31,407 nucleotides of DNA from a virus: IMG/VR virus record IMGVR_UViG_3300020404_001382, positions 1-31,407 of that record; one strand, written 5' to 3'. A model generated the notes under the pieces. That model worked only from the letters and a program-made list of their open reading frames with translations. It did not search any database and was not told where the DNA came from. Position numbers and translations under genes: made by a program. The stretch's first letter is position 1. The number at the start of each line of letters is the position of its first letter. Positions 18,835-24,597 of the stretch are shown here, piece after piece.

Positions 18835-18837
18835 TTT

Positions 18838-19263
18838 ATGCATTGGACGTACAAAGGTAAAAAAGTAAACACTATCGCAGATGAATACGAAGGCTTTGTA
18901 TATCTAATAACAAACAAAAAGACGAAACAAAAATACGTAGGCAAGAAGTTAGCAAAATTTAAAACAACCAAGCCACCATTAAAAGGCAAAAAGAACAAAC
19001 GTCGAGGCTATAAAGAAAGTGATTGGCGTGAATACTGGGGAAGTTCAGATAAACTGAACGAAGATGTAAAACAACTAGGCGAAAAAAACTTTACTCGTGA
19101 AATACTTTACTACTGCAAAAGCAGAGCAGAGATGAGTTACATAGAAGCACGAGAACAGTTTGATAGGCGAGTCTTAGAGACAGACGAATACTACAACGGA
19201 ATCATCAATGTTAGAGTTGGTGGATCAAATAAACTACGCCAGGCACTACTAGAACAAAAATAG
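18838..19263 (+). CDS. GIY-YIG-like nuclease domain protein
   Basis: The 141-residue protein opens with a basic segment, then GFVYLITNKKTKQKYVGKK (residues about 19-37), the two-strand GIY-YIG core with F-V-Y and Y-V-G in place of GIY and YIG. The distal part fits the same family: REYWGSSDKLNEDVKQLG, then NFTREILYYC, then EMSYIEAREQF with a candidate catalytic Glu. A Lys-rich stretch sits between, which could bind DNA. Such domains are found in T4 Seg homing enzymes and in repair nucleases. No ribosome site precedes the ATG at 18838, so translation is probably coupled to the gene upstream. The stop at 19261-19263 is followed directly by the structured 500-base gap. Whether it is a homing or a repair enzyme cannot be told from sequence. 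Confidence 0.75.
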   Translation: MHWTYKGKKVNTIADEYEGFVYLITNKKTKQKYVGKKLAKFKTTKPPLKGKKNKRRGYKESDWREYWGSSDKLNEDVKQLGEKNFTREILYYCKSRAEMSYIEAREQFDRRVLETDEYYNGIINVRVGGSNKLRQALLEQK

Positions 19264-19483
19264 GCTATATAACGAGCTCTGAAAAAATCCAAGATCCAGC
19301 CGAGGTAATGCTCGTCGCCGGTGGTGTGGTATGCTCGCGTGAAGAAACATACGATAGGTTTTAAAGGATTGTGGCTCTGAGAAAAAGCAACCACAGGGTA
19401 AGTGTTTTCGCTTGTTAGGGAATAACTGCCTTCCGTTGATATGACGAAGCTAGAGTAGGAGGATACAGGTCAACCGCCTCCAA

Positions 19484-19528
19484 CTTACGCTACACCGTAT
19501 AATTTAATTTTATACGCTGCACCGTAAG
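19484..19528 (+). repeat. Double-stem hairpin with a symmetric 6x6 internal loop
   Basis: CTTACG (19484-19489) pairs with CGTAAG (19523-19528), and CGTATAA (19496-19502) with TTATACG (19510-19516). The two sides of the internal loop are almost the same sequence, CTACAC and CTGCAC, so the element is also a near-direct repeat of ACGCTRCACCGTA. Such symmetry suggests a structured, possibly non-canonically paired internal loop. Confidence 0.6.
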
Positions 19529-19581
19529 AATCTCTTTTAATAAGATGGCTGAAGCGACTCGAATAATGCTCAAAAGCTACC

Positions 19582-19601
19582 TTCGCCCGGCAACGGGCGA
19601 A
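19582..19601 (+). other. Perfect 8-bp hairpin with GCAA (GNRA) tetraloop
   Basis: TTCGCCCG (19582-19589), GCAA, CGGGCGAA (19594-19601). This is the most GC-rich stem in the AT-rich gap and is not followed by a T run, so it is not a rho-independent terminator. GNRA loops often make tertiary contacts in folded RNAs. Confidence 0.75.
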
Positions 19602-19632
19602 TTATGACTTCACAATCTGAATAATACTAAAA

Positions 19633-19651
19633 GCATATGCATAGCATATGC
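19633..19651 (+). repeat. Palindromic repeat GCATATGC-ATA-GCATATGC
   Basis: An 8-base palindrome is repeated after three bases, which makes a perfect 8-bp hairpin with an ATA loop in RNA, or two adjacent operator-like sites in DNA. The flanks AATAA/TTATT and ACAAT/ATTGT extend it into a longer imperfect stem (19612-19665). Confidence 0.65.
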
Positions 19652-19707
19652 CTTATTAATATTGTTATCAAGAACTAATGATTCGTGTTGAGTGATAACG
19701 AAAACAC

Positions 19708-19726
19708 AGTTGAACGTAGTTCAACT
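19708..19726 (+). other. Perfect 8-bp hairpin just before the late promoter
   Basis: AGTTGAAC (19708-19715), loop GTA, GTTCAACT (19719-19726). It is not followed by a T run. It ends eight bases before the ACTAAATA box, so it may close the RNA element or separate it from the next transcript. Confidence 0.6.
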
Positions 19727-19733
19727 AATATAA

Positions 19734-19748
19734 ACTAAATACATTATA
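19734..19748 (+). promoter_or_regulatory. Late promoter of the 532-residue gene
   Basis: ACTAAATA (19734-19741) is followed by CATTATA; bases 19735-19748 are identical to the late box before the baseplate operon (14883 to 14870, minus). T4 spacing puts the start near 19747, twenty bases before ATG 19767. Confidence 0.6.
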
Positions 19749-19766
19749 CAGCTGGAACACTTATGA

Positions 19767-21365
19767 ATGAAATTAGTTGAATTAATATCCGAAGAAAAAA
19801 TTATAATCAAAGAAGAAGCTATCAAGATTGAGCCATTGACAAGGTTGTCTGTTGGTGGTATAGATTATAAATGGAATGAAAAAACTAAACAATGGGTAGA
19901 TGCAAAGACAAACAATCCTGCTAAAGCAGGTGTTGCTGCTAAATTAACAAAAACATATAAAGGTTTGAATGCAAAACCTAATTTTTCCGATCCAAGTAAG
20001 GCAAGAGCTGTTCCGGTTAACAATGGATTTTTGGTCAACTTAAAAGATCAAACCTTTAAATTTACTACAGAAAAAGATGCAAACAAGTTTATTACCAAAT
20101 TAAAAGGTGGTAAATCTATTCCTACTGCTCTAAAAGATTTTAAACCCGAGTCTTTCAAAGAATTAGGTAGAAAAGCATTTGACAAGTTTAAAATTGGTGT
20201 AACATTAACTGCTGAACAAGCAGATGATTTAATTTCTAAAAGCAGTAGGCTTACAAAAATAGCAACTTCTCCATATTTTACTGGATTCTTCAAGTTGTTG
20301 GGTATACTTGGCATAAATGTTGCATTGTACAAAACATATATTATAAATTACGATCAAGTAGCGTCTACACCAGATTCTGAATTTGAAGGAGGCGCATCAG
20401 AAAAAGAAGAGTTACTAGATGTTATAACTGGTTTATTTGTTTCACAGGTTATTCTAGTTACATCTATGGCATTTAGAGTAATTAGAGTTGTTACACTTGT
20501 AAACCTTATACGTACTCCTATCAGAGCAATGCAACTAGGTGGTGCTGCCACTGGTGTTGGTACTGTACCTAGTTTGATTACAATGATTGTAACTGAAGCA
20601 GCATTTTGGGGTGCAACATATTTGTTGACTAGACCTGGTGTGCAAATGAAATTAGCAGAATACATAGCAAGTGTAGGTGCAAGTGTGTTCTTTGGCGCAG
20701 TAGGAGCAGCCGCAGATACTATTGCAGTTTCACTTAACTCCGTTACAAATGGTGCTCTAGGTGGAGCAACTTTAAGAGATGCACTAACATTCAAAAAAGG
20801 TGTAAAGAAAATGCCTACTGGTACTGCACACGCATCAAGCGAATGGGCAAAATTAGCATTCCAAGATATGATTTTTCCTCCGGATATGGAAAAGGTCAAA
20901 GTTCCTTATTTGATATTAGGAGACAGAACAAATGCAATATACGATGCATTAGAAATTGATCCTAGCCAAAGACCATCTGCTGCATTGAAACCAAAACCAA
21001 TGTCATCTGGACAACTTGGACAGTTGAGTGATTACGTGTTCCTTTACACACCAGAAATGGCAGACAAGCTAAAAGATACACACGAACTTGTTGCTGTTAG
21101 TGATAGAGCAGGGTCAAGACCAGGCGGTGAAAATCAAGAACTATATCTTGCTCCTACTCCTCAAGCATTGGCAAGTGCAACAGGACCTGAGGCAGCAAGT
21201 ATTCCAATGCCAACAAATCGTGTAGTAACTAGAACAGGTACAAGGATTGAAAGAGATACAACTCAAGATCCAACACAGGATCCAATTGTAAAAATTGCAA
21301 GCGATGCTATCAATGCTACTAACACTAATCAATCACAAGCTGATGCAGCAATGGGTCCTAGATAA
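19767..21365 (+). CDS. Unrecognised 532-residue protein with four hydrophobic segments
   Basis: I do not recognise this protein. It starts with a charged helix (MKLVELISEE), then a GGIDYKWNEKTKQWVDA strand pair, a basic middle region (residues 60-160), and four hydrophobic segments at about 173-195, 217-247, 264-287 and 300-320 (for example FFKLLGILGINVALY and SVFFGAVGAAADTIAV). The C-terminal about 200 residues are polar, rich in Pro, Ala, Gln and Thr. There is no signal peptide. It has a late promoter of its own, so it is most likely a virion or lysis-period membrane protein; a DNA-ejection pore or a holin-like role are possibilities I cannot separate. The ATG at 19763 in another frame stops after five codons, so 19767 is the start; the ribosome site (GGAAC) is weak. 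Its TAA directly abuts the convergent gp51-like stop. Confidence 0.75.
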   Translation: MKLVELISEEKIIIKEEAIKIEPLTRLSVGGIDYKWNEKTKQWVDAKTNNPAKAGVAAKLTKTYKGLNAKPNFSDPSKARAVPVNNGFLVNLKDQTFKFTTEKDANKFITKLKGGKSIPTALKDFKPESFKELGRKAFDKFKIGVTLTAEQADDLISKSSRLTKIATSPYFTGFFKLLGILGINVALYKTYIINYDQVASTPDSEFEGGASEKEELLDVITGLFVSQVILVTSMAFRVIRVVTLVNLIRTPIRAMQLGGAATGVGTVPSLITMIVTEAAFWGATYLLTRPGVQMKLAEYIASVGASVFFGAVGAAADTIAVSLNSVTNGALGGATLRDALTFKKGVKKMPTGTAHASSEWAKLAFQDMIFPPDMEKVKVPYLILGDRTNAIYDALEIDPSQRPSAALKPKPMSSGQLGQLSDYVFLYTPEMADKLKDTHELVAVSDRAGSRPGGENQELYLAPTPQALASATGPEAASIPMPTNRVVTRTGTRIERDTTQDPTQDPIVKIASDAINATNTNQSQADAAMGPR

Positions 21366-21599
21366 TTACAGCAATGGCATTTTTGCATTTTTAGTATTTT
21401 CAATATTGTCTTTTACAATTTTAGATATAATTTCTTGATCTTCCATATCGGTATCGTATAACAATGTATTCACAGAGATACCGCCTCTCATATACCAACT
21501 GAGTCTATAGATAGTGTCTTTTATTCTTTTTATATCATTCTCAAATTCATTGGCTAATTCTTCTACAGCACTATCATCTAAGTAGATTAGCCTTTTGCG
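21366..21599 (-). CDS. 51: gp51-like tail, probably made as a -1 frameshift extension of gp26
   Basis: The minus frame ending with TAA at 21368-21366 encodes a compact acidic peptide: RLIYLDDSAVEELANEF, then DIKRIKDTIYRLSWYMRGG, then TDMEDQEIISKIVKDNIE, ending MPLL. It follows the gp26-like gene, as gene 51 follows 26 in T4, and has gp51-like character (baseplate hub assembly factor). No ATG, GTG or TTG exists in this frame between the upstream in-frame stop (21647-21645) and the conserved part. A slippery T-TTT-TTC and a downstream stem at the gp26 end would shift ribosomes from gp26 into this frame, adding 77 residues after F275 to give a 352-residue fusion. Alternatives are initiation at a rare codon (ATC 21587) or a sequencing error in the A6 run at 21600-21605. 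Confidence 0.7.
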   Translation of the reverse strand, partial: RKRLIYLDDSAVEELANEFENDIKRIKDTIYRLSWYMRGGISVNTLLYDTDMEDQEIISKIVKDNIENTKNAKMPLL

Positions 21600-21605
21600 A
21601 AAAAA
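21552..21605 (-). promoter_or_regulatory. Probable programmed -1 ribosomal frameshift signal
   Basis: On the minus strand the gp26 codons GAT TTT TTC give the heptamer T-TTT-TTC (21605 to 21599), of the X-XXY-YYZ form. After a 6-base spacer comes GGCTAATCTAC (21592 to 21582), which pairs with GTAG (21566 to 21563) and ATTAGCC (21558 to 21552) to form an 11-bp stem with one 4-base bulge. The gp26 stop lies inside the stem. Heptamer, spacer length and stem are what known -1 signals require. Confidence 0.65.
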
Positions 21606-22423
21606 TCTGTTTGATCGATTGTGATACGTATTTTGTTTTCCGCATCACAGGCAGTGCATTTTACAGTTTCTTCTGGTAACAGCCACGTTTCGTATTGCTT
21701 GTCTATATGTGCTTTGATTGCTTTGAACATATCAACATCATAGCTTTCAATGAATTCGTAAATTGCTTTTTTGTCCTTTTCAACTTCACCTTCAACTTCA
21801 ATGCTGTTGATAGAAAGCAATATTGATTTCATATTCATTTTTGCAATTGATGATAAAATTTGATCAGTAGCTTTTGCTTTTTCATCTTCGTCTTTGATGT
21901 TTGGTATTTGTATACTCAATGCTCGTTGATAACCTACTGACTCTTTTTGTAAGTCAGTATAATCAGTATATGTCAAAGGAACAAAATTTATTTTGAAATC
22001 GTTGTAAGTTATACTGTCATCAAATTCTAATCTGTTCAAATATTCGATATACTTTGAAATATCAACTTCGTATTCATTTTCTTCGTTACATTTTTTGCAA
22101 CGTTGACCAATTTGCATTTTTGGACCATAGGTTGCCATACGTATTGATAGCAACAAAGCATCAACATCTAAAGTAACCAAGCTAAATGGTTTTAGTATAG
22201 AAGGGATACAACTTTGAATATTTTTCGCAGTTGCTTGCCCGTTTATCAAAGCATCAGGTGTTCTATAAAGTATTTCATCATTAGCAGTCATACTAAACAC
22301 TGCTAAATTTGAATACGAATCTTCATATAACACATTATTGCTATAATATTTGCCTTTACTAGGCAAATCTATATAGATTTTTGGCTGTCTTGTATATTTT
22401 TTGAGAGGGCTTTCGTTTTCCAT
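21587..22423 (-). CDS. 26: Baseplate hub assembly protein gp26-like (T4 baseplate family), two CxxC motifs
   Basis: The 278-residue protein matches the T4 gp26 family: an N-terminal YIDLPSKGKYYSNN and EILYRTPDALINGQAT, then C109-KK-C112, and a second C256-TA-C259 near the end. The four cysteines could hold one or two zinc ions. T4 gp26 has 208 residues. The family is needed to assemble the baseplate hub. The start ATG at 22423 has TAGGGA upstream and a perfect TATAAATA late box at 22462-22455. Its stop is inside a candidate frameshift stem, and the -1 frame continues as the gp51-like tail. It is divergent from the tape-measure gene, which fits a role as tail assembly chaperone; that is inference. 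Confidence 0.85.
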   Translation of the reverse strand: MENESPLKKYTRQPKIYIDLPSKGKYYSNNVLYEDSYSNLAVFSMTANDEILYRTPDALINGQATAKNIQSCIPSILKPFSLVTLDVDALLLSIRMATYGPKMQIGQRCKKCNEENEYEVDISKYIEYLNRLEFDDSITYNDFKINFVPLTYTDYTDLQKESVGYQRALSIQIPNIKDEDEKAKATDQILSSIAKMNMKSILLSINSIEVEGEVEKDKKAIYEFIESYDVDMFKAIKAHIDKQYETWLLPEETVKCTACDAENKIRITIDQTDFFAKG

Positions 22424-22435
22424 AATTATTCCCTA

Positions 22436-22450
22436 GGTAAATACTAGTAT
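22436..22450 (+). promoter_or_regulatory. Late promoter of the tape-measure/portal block
   Basis: GGTAAATA (22436-22443) followed by CTAGTATA resembles the ACTAAATA-CATTATA boxes elsewhere. Transcription would start near 22449 and cross the opposing gp26 box. AGGAG at 22476-22480 lies 39 bases before TTG 22489. Confidence 0.5.
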
Positions 22451-22454
22451 AGAA

Positions 22455-22462
22455 TATTTATA
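22455..22462 (-). promoter_or_regulatory. Late promoter of gp26-gp51
   Basis: The minus strand reads TATAAATA from 22462 to 22455, an exact match to the T4 late consensus. Transcription would start near 22449 and run left across the box of the tape-measure promoter, so the two promoters overlap face to face. Confidence 0.65.
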
Positions 22463-22488
22463 AACCAAAAACTGTAGGAGTGTGTCTT

Positions 22489-24597
22489 TTGGCTACTAAC
22501 TTAGAAGAATTAATGACTGGTAGCGGTAATGCCTTGGCTTTCTTAGGAAGAGAAGCAAAAGGCGCAGGAAATGCAGTAGTTGGACTGGCAGGTAATTTAC
22601 TATCTGGTAGTATGAAACTATCTGATTATAGTAAATCTTTAGAAACAAACACAAAAATATTAGGTAAACTAGGCAAAGTTGTAAACGCATTAACAATGTT
22701 TGCTGAAGAAAGTTTAGCAGAATATCAAAGTTTAACAGGCATTGGTGCAAGTTTTGGCAAGCAAATGACAGAAATAAAAATTGCTGCTGCTGAACTTGGA
22801 ATGACTGTTGAACAAATGACCAAACTGTTTAAAGACAATGCAGAAGGATTAAGTGCATTTGGTGGCAGCACTGATACAGCAATCAGCAGATTTAGACAGT
22901 TTAGCAGTAGTGTTTTATCAAGTGATGTAGGATCTAATTTACGTAGATTAGGTTTTACAGTTGACGATATAAATGAAAACTTGTTAACCTATGCAGAAAT
23001 TGCTGAACAAGACAACCAACTAGAACGCAGTGTTGGTAGAGATAGAAATGCAAGTGCATTAGAGTTTGCAAAAGAGTTAGATGCACTGAGTAAACTTACA
23101 GGTAAGCAACGTGAAGATCTTGCAGATCAAATGAAAGAAGCAAGACGTCAAGGTGACGTGCAAGCATTCTTAACTGGACAAAGTGCTGATGCAAGCGAAG
23201 CACTTACCACAGGACTAACAAAAATTGGTTCTACTATGGGGCCACAATTTTCTGAATTGTTCAAAGACTTGTTAATACGTGGTGCTCCCACTACAGACGC
23301 AACTAGACAAGCATTTGTTGCATTAGGTGATAGTGCTGATGAATTTCAAGCACAAGTAGATGCATTTAGACAGGGTATGAATACAAATGATTTTAGTGCA
23401 TTTGATCAAAGTATATCAAACACACAAGCAGCATTTACAAGTTATTTGAATACAGAAGAAGCTAGACAAATTGGTATGTTGGGCAACTTGACAGGCATAA
23501 GCCAAGCACAAAACCAATTGAGAGAAGATTCATATGTGTTTGCAAACAGATTAAATGCAGCTGGCGCTGCTGCTGAAGATACACTTGTAAAATTGCAAAG
23601 AATAACTGCTGAAATAGAACGTCAACAAGAAATCCAGATGAGTCAAGAAGATCCAAGGAATCTAATTGACGAAACTATAAGATTGAACGAAGCAACACGT
23701 GAAATGGTGCTTGCAACACAACAAACAGCACTTAAAAACTTAGAAGAAATGGGCGTAAGTGCATTACAAAAAGTACAAGATGCAATGCCTAGTGTTGGAG
23801 AGATAACAAACAGTCTGGGTGGTGTAGTTGACAATTTATTTAGAGCATCAGAGAACGTAGCAAAAGTTTACGAAGACGGTAGATTGGCACTTGATCGATT
23901 TGAAAATATGGAAGTTGGCGATGTTGGAAATATGATGGTAGGCGACTTAGGAGTAGCAACAAATGAGGGTGTAAAAGAAACTGCTGAAACATTATCAAAA
24001 GAAATTACTGATGCACGAAAAGAAGTTAAAGATACTGAACAAAAAATTGCACAATTACAGTTTAGACAAACAGAAGCTACACTTGCAGGACAATCTCAAC
24101 AAGCTCAAGCAATAGGAGCAGAAATAGAACAGATGCAAGCAGAACTTTCTTCTGCCATAGTTAAAACAGGCGAAGCATTTACAAGAGCTAGAATCAACGA
24201 TTATAAAACAAGAGGATTCACAGGCAGAGGTTTTGCAGATGGCGGTTATATTAGATCAGGAGAAATTGGTGTTACAGGAGAAATGGGTCCAGAACTTATT
24301 TCTGGTCCAGGTAATGTGTTAAGCACAGAAAATACACGTAATTTAGTTACAGCAATGCGTGGATTGCGTTCACAGATTGACAATAATGCCACTTCGTCGT
24401 ATAATAGTGACACTAATACGATAAGTAATAATATATCAGAAACAATGATGACTATGCTCGAAGGTAAATTAAACACACAAAATTCATTATTAGAAAGTTT
24501 GCTAAGAGTTGAAAGTAGTGCTGCTGATACAGGAAAAAGACAATTTAGAGCTACAAAAGGATTGAGCGGCAATATGCTAAAAGGAATAGGCACGTGA
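22489..24597 (+). CDS. Tail tape measure protein
   Basis: The protein of about 702 residues has the marks of a tape measure: long helical, Gln/Ala/Ser-rich stretches with almost no Cys or Trp, hydrophobic patches near the start, and a C-terminal GGYIRSGEIGVTGEMGPEL followed by a GPGNVLSTENT segment, the G-E-x-G-P-E-L motif common near tape-measure C-termini. It sets tail length inside the tube and is the counterpart of T4 gp29. I choose TTG at 22489, eight bases after AGGAG (22476-22480). The in-frame GTG at 22480 overlaps the ribosome site itself and would add only MCL. It is the first gene of the plus-strand block and its TGA overlaps the portal GTG. Confidence 0.8.
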   Translation: MATNLEELMTGSGNALAFLGREAKGAGNAVVGLAGNLLSGSMKLSDYSKSLETNTKILGKLGKVVNALTMFAEESLAEYQSLTGIGASFGKQMTEIKIAAAELGMTVEQMTKLFKDNAEGLSAFGGSTDTAISRFRQFSSSVLSSDVGSNLRRLGFTVDDINENLLTYAEIAEQDNQLERSVGRDRNASALEFAKELDALSKLTGKQREDLADQMKEARRQGDVQAFLTGQSADASEALTTGLTKIGSTMGPQFSELFKDLLIRGAPTTDATRQAFVALGDSADEFQAQVDAFRQGMNTNDFSAFDQSISNTQAAFTSYLNTEEARQIGMLGNLTGISQAQNQLREDSYVFANRLNAAGAAAEDTLVKLQRITAEIERQQEIQMSQEDPRNLIDETIRLNEATREMVLATQQTALKNLEEMGVSALQKVQDAMPSVGEITNSLGGVVDNLFRASENVAKVYEDGRLALDRFENMEVGDVGNMMVGDLGVATNEGVKETAETLSKEITDARKEVKDTEQKIAQLQFRQTEATLAGQSQQAQAIGAEIEQMQAELSSAIVKTGEAFTRARINDYKTRGFTGRGFADGGYIRSGEIGVTGEMGPELISGPGNVLSTENTRNLVTAMRGLRSQIDNNATSSYNSDTNTISNNISETMMTMLEGKLNTQNSLLESLLRVESSAADTGKRQFRATKGLSGNMLKGIGT

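Larger units (their letters stand above)
19271..19727 (+). ncRNA. Candidate structured RNA of unknown family in a 503-base gene-free gap
   Basis: The gap 19264-19766 has no credible coding frame but holds a dense series of hairpins. AATCC (19286-19290) pairs with GGATT (19366-19370), closing a domain with an arm at 19296-19324 and GTATG/CATAC (19329-19333, 19348-19352). Then follow TTGTGG/CCACAG (19369-19396); AAGTG-TTTT-CGCTT (19400-19413); a stem at 19430-19449; AGTAGGAGG/CCTCCAACT with one mismatch (19455-19485); CTTACG/CGTAAG enclosing CGTATAA/TTATACG (19484-19528); an 8-bp GNRA hairpin (19582-19601); an imperfect long hairpin (19612-19665); GTTATCA/TGATAAC (19664-19699); and AGTTGAAC/GTTCAACT (19708-19726). 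It does not look like tRNA, tmRNA, RNase P RNA or a group I intron to me. No convincing promoter precedes it, so it may be processed from the upstream operon. Ends are estimates; strand is inferred from flanking genes. Confidence 0.5.

Noticed and set aside
19582-19601. GC-rich hairpin as a rho-independent terminator
   Set aside because: It is followed by TTATGACTT rather than a T run.
19264-19766. Group I intron, tmRNA, tRNA or RNase P RNA in the structured gap
   Set aside because: No group I P7-type core or split exon, no ALAA-type tag frame or CCA end for tmRNA, no T-loop/acceptor pairing for tRNA, and none of the conserved RNase P core blocks that I could recognise.
20354-20899. Minus-strand open frame of about 180 codons opposite the hydrophobic part of the 532-residue gene
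   Set aside because: No ribosome site or promoter, and it is explained as a shadow of the plus-strand gene.
21587-21605. Simple sequencing indel in the A6 run as the only explanation for the missing gp51 start
   Set aside because: It cannot be excluded, but the phased heptamer, six-base spacer and downstream stem would be a striking coincidence, so frameshifting is preferred.
22480-22488. GTG at 22480 as tape-measure start
   Set aside because: It overlaps the AGGAG ribosome site; TTG at 22489 has the right spacing.
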